Assembly: GCA_030684555.1 (NCBI GenBank)
Contig: JAUXVN010000013.1
Coordinates: forward strand, 162,729-226,728
Length of the DNA: 64,000 nucleotides
DNA from: Ignavibacteria bacterium
GTDB taxonomy: Bacteria > Bacteroidota > Ignavibacteria > Ignavibacteriales > Ignavibacteriaceae
Reading direction: 5' to 3'
Part shown: piece after piece, positions 8,854 through 16,958 of the stretch
Layout: the number at the start of each line of letters is the position of its first letter
Numbering within the stretch: position 1 is the first letter of the stretch
The notes under the pieces: model-generated
Told to the model about the DNA's origin: nothing
The model's database searches: none
Seen by the model: only the letters and a program-made list of their open reading frames with translations
Program-made: the position numbers and the translations under genes

Positions 8854-10566
8854 CTATTTAAGTAGATTTAGTTTGATTGATTGACTGAATTTCCCTTCTC
8901 CTACTTTTATCAATGCTATATAAATTCCGCTCGCTAAATCTGATGCATTAAGTTGTACTGAGTGAACTCCCGGTTTTTGAACTTGATTTACTAATGATTT
9001 AACTTCTTGTCCAAGCAAATTATGAACCTTCAACGAGACAAAATTTTCATCGGGTAATTGATATTTAATTAAAGTTGATGGATTAAAAGGATTCGGAAAA
9101 TTTTGCAATAATTTGAATTCTAAAGGTAAAATATTATTAATCTCAACAACTTGACTGTATGCAAATTTACCATCATAATCAATTTGTTTTAATCTATACG
9201 AAATTGCATTTGCAGATACATCACCAATATTATCCGTGAATGAATACGATTTTTGTTCAGCAGTTGTCCCAAATCCTTGTTTAAACCCTACAACTACCCA
9301 GTCACTTTGAACATCTGCACTTGAAATTTTTCTTTCAATTTCAAAACCGAAATTGTTTACTTCGGTTGCGGTAATCCATTCCAACTGAATATTGTTACCG
9401 GTTTGCATTCCTTTAAAAGAAGTAAGTTCAACAGGAACTAAATTACCTACATATTTTCTCATTCCTCCAGCCGTTGAACTTGTATTAAAGCCACCAGCCC
9501 AACCGGTAACTGCATCATAAAAATCTACACCTAAAAATTGTGTTCCTGAAGTTCCTATAAAATCAACCCAAGTTGTACCGCCATCAAAACTATATGATGC
9601 TCCTGAAACACCTGTTGCTGCCCCTGTACTTACCCAGGTATTTGGTGTCCCTGGAACATACGTATAATGATTCGAATAAAATGGACCATTTGGAATATAA
9701 GTTGTCCAGGTTGCACCACCATCAGTTGTTTTATACGCTGTTGAATTTGTTGGAACATAAGCAATACCGTAGTTCTGATCTTTGAATTTTATTTTAAACT
9801 GATTATTTCCAATTGGTGTGGTTGTTACCGTCCAATTCAATCCTTTATCAGTAGATTTGAAAAGTCGACCTTTATTAGTTGAGAACCATATTGTATTACC
9901 TACGACAGAATAATACCCGACTACACCATATTCATCAGAAGCAGAGGGAGCGGGAATATTTACCGATGGAACTCTCGTCCAATTTGTACCACCATCTGTT
10001 GTAGTGTATAATTCAAAATAACCACCGTTTGGATCACCCTGGCAAAATCCAACATTTTCATCCCAAAAATGGATAAGATTTGGGAAACCTGCAGGAGCAG
10101 CAAATGCAGCCGTAGTTTGGATATTCCAGTTTGTGCCGCCATCTGAAGTGTATAGAATTCTACCGCCACCGGCTGTTGTATTAAAAACCGGAATCCATGC
10201 TTTATTTGCATTTACAGCATAAATCATTGCTGTTCCCCATCCCGAAGCATAACCTGTAATTCCTGATGCAGTCCATAATAAACCGGCATTTGTCGTTCTA
10301 GTATATTCGACTATATATGTAGTGGTACTTAAACCATTATAAGCAGAAGCCCACGCGACATTTTCATTCACAGCAACAAGATATGATATTCCTCTTGAAG
10401 CTGTAGCAAATCCGGATGCCTGGTCAACCCATGTACCTGTTTCAGCAAAACCGTGTGCCGATTTGTCCCAGCCAACTTTTCTGATAGATTCTCGCTCACC
10501 ATAAAGTGGAGTAACAATAAGTGACACAGTGGTAAGTAGAAGTAGGAATAGATAACTTTTTTTCAT
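8854..10566 (-). CDS. Secreted Ycf48/BNR-repeat protein with T9SS C-terminal sorting domain
   Basis: This 570-residue exported protein has an N-terminal signal peptide (hydrophobic residues about 4-20). Residues about 30-370 hold repeated units of the type TSDGGTNW, TTDGGTNWTRV, STDKGLNW and TTDGGATWTTY, the BNR/Ycf48 beta-propeller signature. The last 80 residues carry LLQNFPNPFNPSTLIKYQLP and end in the Ig-like block typical of type IX secretion sorting domains in Ignavibacteria and other Bacteroidota. It is therefore expected on the cell surface or released. The ligand or reaction is unknown. A strong AGGAGG ribosome site sits 5 bases before the ATG. It is flanked by terminators and appears monocistronic. 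Confidence 0.85.
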   Translation of the reverse strand: MKKSYLFLLLLTTVSLIVTPLYGERESIRKVGWDKSAHGFAETGTWVDQASGFATASRGISYLVAVNENVAWASAYNGLSTTTYIVEYTRTTNAGLLWTASGITGYASGWGTAMIYAVNANKAWIPVFNTTAGGGRILYTSDGGTNWNIQTTAAFAAPAGFPNLIHFWDENVGFCQGDPNGGYFELYTTTDGGTNWTRVPSVNIPAPSASDEYGVVGYYSVVGNTIWFSTNKGRLFKSTDKGLNWTVTTTPIGNNQFKIKFKDQNYGIAYVPTNSTAYKTTDGGATWTTYIPNGPFYSNHYTYVPGTPNTWVSTGAATGVSGASYSFDGGTTWVDFIGTSGTQFLGVDFYDAVTGWAGGFNTSSTAGGMRKYVGNLVPVELTSFKGMQTGNNIQLEWITATEVNNFGFEIERKISSADVQSDWVVVGFKQGFGTTAEQKSYSFTDNIGDVSANAISYRLKQIDYDGKFAYSQVVEINNILPLEFKLLQNFPNPFNPSTLIKYQLPDENFVSLKVHNLLGQEVKSLVNQVQKPGVHSVQLNASDLASGIYIALIKVGEGKFSQSIKLNLLK

Positions 10567-10680
10567 ATAACCTCCTGATAAATAATTGAAATTAAATTAT
10601 AAGAGTGAAAACAAGAAATTGATAAGAACTTTTTTCTCTAAATAGGTAATAAAAATTAAAAAGTCAATATTAATTTCATT

Positions 10681-10718
10681 AAAATAAAAAAAACGGTCCA
10701 AAAACTCGAACCGGTTTT
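10681..10718 (-). terminator. Putative terminator at the end of the respiratory/regulator operon
   Basis: Just past the stop at 10736 the minus strand reads an imperfect GC-containing hairpin (ACCGG and GGACCGT segments pairing with one bulge at 10691-10717), followed by a run of eight T. It would end the six-gene operon that starts at 17864. Confidence 0.6.
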
Positions 10719-10735
10719 ATAAAATTTAGTGAAGA

Positions 10736-11890
10736 TTATTTTTTAAAAAATATACCGGTTATCAGGTAGAATTCTTTATCCTCAAGATTATCGATTCCTT
10801 CCCAGTATAGTGCTCCTTCTTTTACCTTAGTATCATCAATCCTTAATAACTCATTCATTTTTTTGACATACTTTTCTATTTCTTCCTGATAGTATAAAAC
10901 GGCTCCCTTCCCGATCTTTAATTGTTGTAACTCGGAATCGAGATTACTGGCATCAATCATACAAATCCAGTTTTTGTCGTATGTTGAATAATCAAGTGAT
11001 TCAAGATTTTCACCAAGTTCAGTATTAACTTTTGTAATTTTTCCTGAGACCGGAGAATTGAATTTAGCCGTTCGTTTGCCTTGTTTAATTCCAAAAATGG
11101 GTTGATCAGCAGTAACTTCCATTCCAAGGTTTGGAAAATCAATTCCTTCAATTTTACCAAGAACTTTTTTTGCGAAATCATCTATACCAATTTTCACTGA
11201 ACCATCCTGCATAATACTTGCCCAGCAGTGCCCCTCTGATATAAATACTCCACCGGGTATAGCAAATTCACCTTTAGATTGAGTTTCAGGTTCTTGTGTT
11301 GCTGATATGTGAACACGCGGTTTCAATTCCTTCATTATTCGTTCTTGTCGCTTCACAACAGCTTTTTTGGTAAATGCAAGTAATTCATCTTCGGTAAACG
11401 GTTTTTGCACATAATCCATAGCTCCGTATTTCATAGTATCAACAGCATTTTCAATTGTTGCATAACCTGTGATAACAATAACATCAATATCCGGTCTGAT
11501 TGTTTTTACAATTTTTGTTACTTCAACTCCATCCATTTCCGGCATTTTAATATCAGTGAAAACAAAATCGTAATGATGTGATTTAATTAGTCCAATAGCT
11601 TCTGCACCGGCATTAACTGTATCAATGCTATAACCGTCCAACACAAGGATTTTCCTAAAACTGTCAAGGATTACATCTTCATCATCAACGCAAAGTATTT
11701 TTGCTTTAGGGTTTGGAACTTCAGCACGTTTAAGAGATTTAGCTTCTGTTGTAAAATCGTATTGAATACTCTCAGTGAGAATTGATTCTCTTTCTTTTCG
11801 AAGTTTATTTTCTTTTGATTTATCAACTGCATATCTGATGATAATATCTGCAATGATAAATATTATTACTGCAACAATAAATAGGGGCAT
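10736..11890 (-). CDS. Membrane-anchored response regulator with GcvH-like lipoyl-type domain (lysine retained)
   Basis: This 384-residue protein has one N-terminal membrane helix (residues about 4-20) and a receiver domain (about 63-180) with acidic pocket VDDED, phosphoacceptor Asp113 in FTDIKMPEMDG and Lys163 in QKPF. From about 218 it matches the glycine-cleavage H protein fold: GHCWASIMQDGSVKIGIDDF, then GKRTAKFNSPVSGKI. Counting back eight residues from the SP-VSG turn places Lys272 exactly where GcvH carries its lipoylated lysine. The protein has no DNA-binding or enzymatic output domain. It is the last gene of the operon with a haem-type sensor kinase, and an AGGAGA ribosome site precedes the ATG. 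Lipoylation and a signalling or electron-transfer role are inferences. Confidence 0.82.
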   Translation of the reverse strand: MPLFIVAVIIFIIADIIIRYAVDKSKENKLRKERESILTESIQYDFTTEAKSLKRAEVPNPKAKILCVDDEDVILDSFRKILVLDGYSIDTVNAGAEAIGLIKSHHYDFVFTDIKMPEMDGVEVTKIVKTIRPDIDVIVITGYATIENAVDTMKYGAMDYVQKPFTEDELLAFTKKAVVKRQERIMKELKPRVHISATQEPETQSKGEFAIPGGVFISEGHCWASIMQDGSVKIGIDDFAKKVLGKIEGIDFPNLGMEVTADQPIFGIKQGKRTAKFNSPVSGKITKVNTELGENLESLDYSTYDKNWICMIDASNLDSELQQLKIGKGAVLYYQEEIEKYVKKMNELLRIDDTKVKEGALYWEGIDNLEDKEFYLITGIFFKK

Positions 11891-11929
11891 GATGTTTCTC
11901 CTGTTTTAATAAAATTTTCTGTTAATCAA

Positions 11930-12715
11930 TTAGTCCGAGCTGCATGAAATTAATTGACTTTTTTCGTTTTCAAGATCCGAAGGAAGAACTCTATAAATCC
12001 ATCCTTCAAAATAAGGGTCTTTTTCTATCAATTTAGGGTTTGATAAAAGTTTTTCATTCACTTCCAAAATTCTTCCTGTTACAGAAGAATAGATTGTATG
12101 GATTAATCCATCTTCAGCAAATATTTTAGCACATTCATTTCCCTGTTTAAGACCATCATCTACATTTAATAATTCAACTTTTTCTATTGATTCTATCAAC
12201 TTCAATAAAATATCAGTTGTCCCAAGTAAAACAGTGCTGTCATAATTTTCCGCTAACCAGCTTGAAAAACCTAACCTTAAATATTTAGGTGGACAAGGGA
12301 TAAAAAATAAAGCCGATGAATCTTCTTCCATCTTCTTTAAGAGAGCATTATATCTTAAACCTCGTTTGATAATACTTGAGAGTTCATCAAAACTAAACGG
12401 TTTTGGGATAAAACCTACTGCACCATAGTACAACGCTTTGACTGTATTGTCAAGAGTTGAATATCCTGTTGTAATGATAACCGGAGTTTTAATTTTTCGC
12501 TGTGCAATTTCCTGTAGAAATTGAAAACCATCCATTCCGGGCATCATTATATCAGAGAAAATTAAATTGTAATTATTAGTTTCAAGCTTAATCAGTGCAG
12601 TCGGAACGTCAAGAGCTGAATCTATAGAAACATCTTCCATTTTAGCAATTTTGATAACCGAATCAATTATTACTTGTTCGTCATCAACAACTAAAATATC
12701 AAATTGCAGATTCAT
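11930..12715 (-). CDS. Response regulator with degenerate GcvH-like domain
   Basis: This soluble 261-residue protein has a receiver domain (residues 1-120) with DDEQ, phosphoacceptor Asp55 in FSDIMMPGMDG, and Lys105 in PKPF. Residues about 145-250 follow the GcvH pattern closely at their end: SSVTGRILEVNEKLLSNP and DPYFEGWIYRVLPSD match the canonical SPVSG, VNE, NP, DPYGEGW and SD landmarks. At the position equivalent to the lipoyl lysine it has Gly203, so it probably cannot be lipoylated. It lacks a membrane anchor, unlike its neighbour at 10736. It lies between the sensor kinase gene (6-base gap) and the lysine-retaining regulator (39-base gap). Likely a divergent paralogue; its partner and output are unknown. 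Confidence 0.82.
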   Translation of the reverse strand: MNLQFDILVVDDEQVIIDSVIKIAKMEDVSIDSALDVPTALIKLETNNYNLIFSDIMMPGMDGFQFLQEIAQRKIKTPVIITTGYSTLDNTVKALYYGAVGFIPKPFSFDELSSIIKRGLRYNALLKKMEEDSSALFFIPCPPKYLRLGFSSWLAENYDSTVLLGTTDILLKLIESIEKVELLNVDDGLKQGNECAKIFAEDGLIHTIYSSVTGRILEVNEKLLSNPKLIEKDPYFEGWIYRVLPSDLENEKSQLISCSSD

Positions 12716-12721
12716 TTTTTA

Positions 12722-14578
12722 TTATTCCGGTAATCTTATTATAAATGTTGTACCCATACCAACTTCACTTTTAACTATTATTGTTCCGTCATGGTTATCT
12801 ACTATTCCCCAAATAACTGAAAGCCCGAGTCCGTTCCCTTTTTGTCCTTTGGTTGAGAAAAATGGATCGAAAATTTTGTTTAGATTTTCCGGTGGAATTC
12901 CACAACCATTATCTTCTATTTTTATTTCGATAAATTTTTTATCACCGCCAAAATCAACTGCATCCCAACTTTGCCATTCATCATTAAAAGAAGCACAGCC
13001 TTCTAAAAAACCCATTTTAGGAATCGGTATTCGATATATCGGACCGCCACATTCGGGACAAGTTTTTGTTTTATCTATTAGTGTAATATTACATTGTGGA
13101 CACTTTAAGTCAATAGATGATTTTTTATTAATTGATAAACCGAAATAATGTTTATGTCTTCCATAAATGGGGTCAAGATTTATGAAACCTTCTGTTCCAT
13201 TTGCTTTTACCTTTAATCTGATGGAAGGAGTTCCTTCAAGTTTATAATCTGCATCAAGAAGGCTATGGTTCTTATTACAAACCGCTTCTTTAATGTGTGT
13301 GATTCCTTTAGGTGAAAGACTAATTTCAGAAGTTGTAACAACAATCTTCCCATCTTTTTTTTCAATTGCGTCAATAGCATTTAGTAACAGATTTAATATT
13401 ACCTGTTGAATTTGATTTGCATCGGCAACAATCTGCGGAAGCATATCTCCAAAATTCGTTGTAAGAGTAATTTGCTTAATCTTTAACTGATTTATTACTA
13501 CTTTGTTTGCTCTCTCAATTACTTCATGGATATCAGTTTTATTTTTTTTAGGCACTGATTGTCTGGCAAAATCAAGTAAACCTTTAATGATTTCGCGGCT
13601 TCGCAAAGTTTCTCTAACAATCACATTAAGATCTTCCTGCATTTCAGGATTGTCTTTTGTTCTCTTCAACAAAAAACTGCTGTAAGTTAAAACACCTGTT
13701 AGCGGATTATTAATCTCGTGAGCAACACCCGCAGCTAATTGACCTAATGATGCCATTTTATCAGACTGGAAGATTTGCTGTTTCATATCTTCAAGTTTTT
13801 TGGTCATTTTATTAAACGAAATACCTAATCTTCCGAGTTCATCATTTCGTTTAGTTGGAATTGTATAATTGAAATTTCCAACAGCAATTTGGTCAGTAGC
13901 TTTTAATAATTCTTTAATTGGTTTATCGAGCCATCTTTTCACAAAAAAGCCGATTACTAATCCTATCGCAGTTATTGAAATTAAAGCAAAGAGAAGTTCC
14001 CGAAGTTTATTCACTTCAATCTGAGCATCAACTTTATCTAATTGAAATGAGACATCAAGAACACCAAGAACTGTAGCCTCTTCGGGATGAGCGTGACATT
14101 CAGATTCCCAGCAAGATTTTTCATTATAAATTGGGTTTATTATTCCCATAATTCGTGATGAATCAGGAAATAGTTTAAATATTCTGGTTCTATCTTTTAT
14201 TTCAAGTCGTTCAATCGGTTCATCTTTTGCATGACAGACGTAACAACTTTCGGCATTTTTATCAAGAAGCTCACCAATATCATTTTTATTTGTTGAATAG
14301 ATGATAATTCCTTCTTTGTTCATTATTCGTACAGAACTGATGGCTTTATCCTGACCAATGGTGTTGATAATCTCCTGAATCCGTTCTCTTTGATTCAGGA
14401 GCATATCATATCGCGTACTGTTTTTAACAGTTTCGCTCAACTGATTTGCGTGACGTTCTACCTCTGAAAGTAAAACTTCGCTTTGCGATTTAATATTGAA
14501 ATAAGAATAAATCCCAATTATTGAAATCGAAGTAATACTAACAACTAAAATCAGTTTGAACGCAATTTTCTGAAACAT
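12722..14578 (-). CDS. Sensor histidine kinase with periplasmic haem-type motifs and a zinc-ribbon insertion in the ATPase domain
   Basis: This 618-residue kinase has TM1 at about 8-27, a periplasmic domain to about 193, TM2 at about 194-214 and a HAMP domain to about 264. The periplasmic part has CYVCH (112-116), a c-haem motif, and CWESECH (156-162), a CX4CH variant. The dimerisation domain carries His287 in AAGVAHEINNPL; the N box is NLLLNAIDA. Between the N box and the G1 box (DNGCGIP, 556-562) lie about 130 extra residues (419-547) containing C493-x2-C496 and C507-x2-C510, a zinc-ribbon pattern. G2 is GNGLGLS. It is 6 bases from the cytochrome gene and should sense redox state or a small ligand through haem. 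This is inferred, not shown. Confidence 0.88.
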   Translation of the reverse strand: MFQKIAFKLILVVSITSISIIGIYSYFNIKSQSEVLLSEVERHANQLSETVKNSTRYDMLLNQRERIQEIINTIGQDKAISSVRIMNKEGIIIYSTNKNDIGELLDKNAESCYVCHAKDEPIERLEIKDRTRIFKLFPDSSRIMGIINPIYNEKSCWESECHAHPEEATVLGVLDVSFQLDKVDAQIEVNKLRELLFALISITAIGLVIGFFVKRWLDKPIKELLKATDQIAVGNFNYTIPTKRNDELGRLGISFNKMTKKLEDMKQQIFQSDKMASLGQLAAGVAHEINNPLTGVLTYSSFLLKRTKDNPEMQEDLNVIVRETLRSREIIKGLLDFARQSVPKKNKTDIHEVIERANKVVINQLKIKQITLTTNFGDMLPQIVADANQIQQVILNLLLNAIDAIEKKDGKIVVTTSEISLSPKGITHIKEAVCNKNHSLLDADYKLEGTPSIRLKVKANGTEGFINLDPIYGRHKHYFGLSINKKSSIDLKCPQCNITLIDKTKTCPECGGPIYRIPIPKMGFLEGCASFNDEWQSWDAVDFGGDKKFIEIKIEDNGCGIPPENLNKIFDPFFSTKGQKGNGLGLSVIWGIVDNHDGTIIVKSEVGMGTTFIIRLPE

Positions 14579-14584
14579 AAAAAA

Positions 14585-15718
14585 CTATCGCTTTACTTTT
14601 TTACCCGGAATAAATGCCGGATAAGTATAATCATCGTGGCAGCTTGAACATTCGGGTTTAGCGTAAGTTGGATTTGTATGACAACTTTCACAATCAAACT
14701 CTAAGTGAATTTCATCCAATACTAATCCGGTAACTTTGTGATTGAATTTTTCTTTGGTCCAAGTACCATGACATGTATTACAATTTTTATTCAATCCGGT
14801 AAACTTACCCGGTGTTGTATGACATCTTACACAACTTAATTTGGAGTGATAACTGTTTAGATTAAATCCGGTTGATATGAGATGGTTGAAACCATTCGTC
14901 TCTTTATCATTATGACAAGTTACGCAATTACTTTTTACCTTTGTATCGTGACATGAGCTGCATGCTTTATGTTTGAGTTCAACACTCATTTTTGGTTTTG
15001 CTGATGCGGGACGTTGATCGTGACACTTTACACAACCGTCATTTGAATGGCAAGATTGACAATCGAGTCCGAATAAATCTATATGTTCTTTATGGAAGAA
15101 GACTACAGTTTTACCTTCAGCTTTAGGTGTTTTATATGTGATTTTTTCAGGAGTCTCAAGTTTAGCATGACTCTTCTTAATTGTTCCTGTTATAAGTTTT
15201 TCTTTCGAAGGAGATTTTGTATTTAATTGATGACAAGCAGAACATTCAACTCCACCACTCCACTCACGATGACAATCCATACATTGTCTATGATAAGCAC
15301 CTTTTAAATCGGGTCGATTAACATCTTCACGTTTGCGCGATGAATTATGGCAGTTATCGCAACCAATGATTTTTCCCGGTGGATTATAATGATGACAGGT
15401 TACACAACCACCTGACATTTCGGACATTTCTGCATGAAGTCGATGACTAAAAGTGACTTCTTTATAAATATCCTGATTACCTTTTAGTTTATTGATTACA
15501 ATAATATCAGGACCTTCTTCAGGTTTTTGTTTGGTTGTAGCAATTGACTCGCGTGGACAATCACGTAAGCATGGGTTTTCTTTTGTAGGAATACTGCATG
15601 AATGGCAATTTTCACAAATCAATGCTTTTTGACTATGGGAAGTCCCCATTTTTTTTACTTGACCGTTTACATTAGTAAGTAATACTAAAGTAATTATAAA
15701 TAAAAATATTTTTTTCAT
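14585..15718 (-). CDS. Periplasmic multihaem cytochrome c with 13 CXXCH motifs
   Basis: After a signal peptide (residues 1-19), the 377-residue protein has thirteen CXXCH motifs: CENCH, CVTCH, CDNCH, CMDCH, CSACH, CQSCH, CVKCH, CSSCH, CVTCH, CVRCH, CNTCH, CESCH and CSSCH. Several histidines placed before them (for example FSHRLHAE, FFHKEHID) could be distal ligands as in cytochrome c3-type proteins. The first motif lies in a cysteine-rich stretch, ICENCHSC then PCLRDCPRE, with extra cysteines not needed for haem attachment. It overlaps the NrfD-like gene by 4 bases. By analogy with the Hmc, Ohc, Nhc and Tmc complexes it should pass electrons between the membrane quinone module and periplasmic partners. 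Confidence 0.9.
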   Translation of the reverse strand: MKKIFLFIITLVLLTNVNGQVKKMGTSHSQKALICENCHSCSIPTKENPCLRDCPRESIATTKQKPEEGPDIIVINKLKGNQDIYKEVTFSHRLHAEMSEMSGGCVTCHHYNPPGKIIGCDNCHNSSRKREDVNRPDLKGAYHRQCMDCHREWSGGVECSACHQLNTKSPSKEKLITGTIKKSHAKLETPEKITYKTPKAEGKTVVFFHKEHIDLFGLDCQSCHSNDGCVKCHDQRPASAKPKMSVELKHKACSSCHDTKVKSNCVTCHNDKETNGFNHLISTGFNLNSYHSKLSCVRCHTTPGKFTGLNKNCNTCHGTWTKEKFNHKVTGLVLDEIHLEFDCESCHTNPTYAKPECSSCHDDYTYPAFIPGKKVKR

Positions 15719-16956
15719 CTGAATAAACCTTTTACTGCATATTTCGTTTTAAAAGCGACTTTTTGCGGAACACTAACAATCGGGAATATCATAACGAATA
15801 TTCTAAAAAGTAAAATTTCTAACGCGATGAATCCGAGTGTTACCGAAAATTCCCCAACCGATGGGAAGTAGGAACTTTCAGCATATGGTGGAGTGTACGC
15901 AACTATAAAATTGTTTAATCGATTCATCAATACACCGATAATAACAAACGCCGATGCCCAGAAAAGACCTTCAGGAGTTTTTGAGATTTTTCTGGAGAAA
16001 AACATCCTCAATGGAATTACGATACCAATCATAACTTCCAATGTGAACATTATACTCTCGGTATTTATTACCATTAGATGAACATATGTCTGACGAATAA
16101 CTACATCAACAATTTTTGCAGTTAGATAAATTAATAACATTGGTCCAACCATTCTGCCTAAACCTTCGAGAACGTCAAGTTCAGGTTTTAATCCGAATGA
16201 TTTCGAGCTTATAAGTGATTCAAAAATTACCATCGGGAAACCGACACAAATTGCAGAAAGTAAGAATAAAAGAGGCAGTATCGGAGTTTGCCACAATGGG
16301 TGCATTTTTTCACCCGCAATAACCATCAATGTTCCCAATGATGATTGATGCAAACAAGAAAGAACAACTCCGGATATAATGAAAATGAACATTGTTTTTT
16401 CTAATGTTCTATCCAATACACGTAAAAGTTTATCGATAATATTATTGAACTTTCTCAAGAAGCCGGGCAAATCAACTCTTCCAATAAATCTTTCTGTTAC
16501 AATCGGTAGAAATTCAATATAAAGCACTGTAAGATAAATCATTACGCATATGCCAACCTCAAAAAGTACAGAAGTACCATTCCACATGACAAGAGGATGC
16601 CATATATAGTGATAACGCCCTAAATCAATCATCACACTCATAGCTACAAAAGTATAACCAAGCATTGCAGTTAATAAAGCAGGACGAATTATAACTTCAT
16701 ATTTATCTTTATGCATTATATGACCGAGTGCTGCGGTGGTAAAACCGCCGGCGGCGAGGGCAACACCTGCAGCTACATCAATTCCAATCCAAATTCCCCA
16801 CGGAAATTGGTCATTCAAATTAGTAACCGCACCGAGTCCAAAAACAAATCTTCCGAGAAGAAATACTAAGCCATTAATGGCTACTGCCGAGATTAATATC
16901 ACTAATGGAGTAAAAAATTTCTTTTGAATAGGAGTAGGTTTGAAAAAATGTTCCAT
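15715..16956 (-). CDS. NrfD/HybB-like integral membrane quinone-interacting subunit
   Basis: This 413-residue protein has about ten hydrophobic helices and no cofactor-binding cysteines. It resembles the HybB/NrfD (polysulfide reductase membrane subunit) family: an N-terminal cytoplasmic tail with IQKKFFTPL, then PWGIWIGIDVAAGVALAAGG, and the paired segment GVVLSCLHQSSLGTLM, typical of HybB. Such subunits exchange electrons with menaquinol or ubiquinol through a partner FeS protein. It is preceded by the FeS gene (2-base gap) and followed by the cytochrome (overlap), giving the order FeS, NrfD, cytochrome. The direction of electron flow cannot be read from sequence. Confidence 0.88.
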   Translation of the reverse strand: MEHFFKPTPIQKKFFTPLVILISAVAINGLVFLLGRFVFGLGAVTNLNDQFPWGIWIGIDVAAGVALAAGGFTTAALGHIMHKDKYEVIIRPALLTAMLGYTFVAMSVMIDLGRYHYIWHPLVMWNGTSVLFEVGICVMIYLTVLYIEFLPIVTERFIGRVDLPGFLRKFNNIIDKLLRVLDRTLEKTMFIFIISGVVLSCLHQSSLGTLMVIAGEKMHPLWQTPILPLLFLLSAICVGFPMVIFESLISSKSFGLKPELDVLEGLGRMVGPMLLIYLTAKIVDVVIRQTYVHLMVINTESIMFTLEVMIGIVIPLRMFFSRKISKTPEGLFWASAFVIIGVLMNRLNNFIVAYTPPYAESSYFPSVGEFSVTLGFIALEILLFRIFVMIFPIVSVPQKVAFKTKYAVKGLFR

Positions 16957-16958
16957 GT

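Noticed and set aside
12651..13148. 165-residue plus-strand frame
   Set aside because: It is antisense to the ATPase domain of the sensor kinase, low complexity, with no signal.
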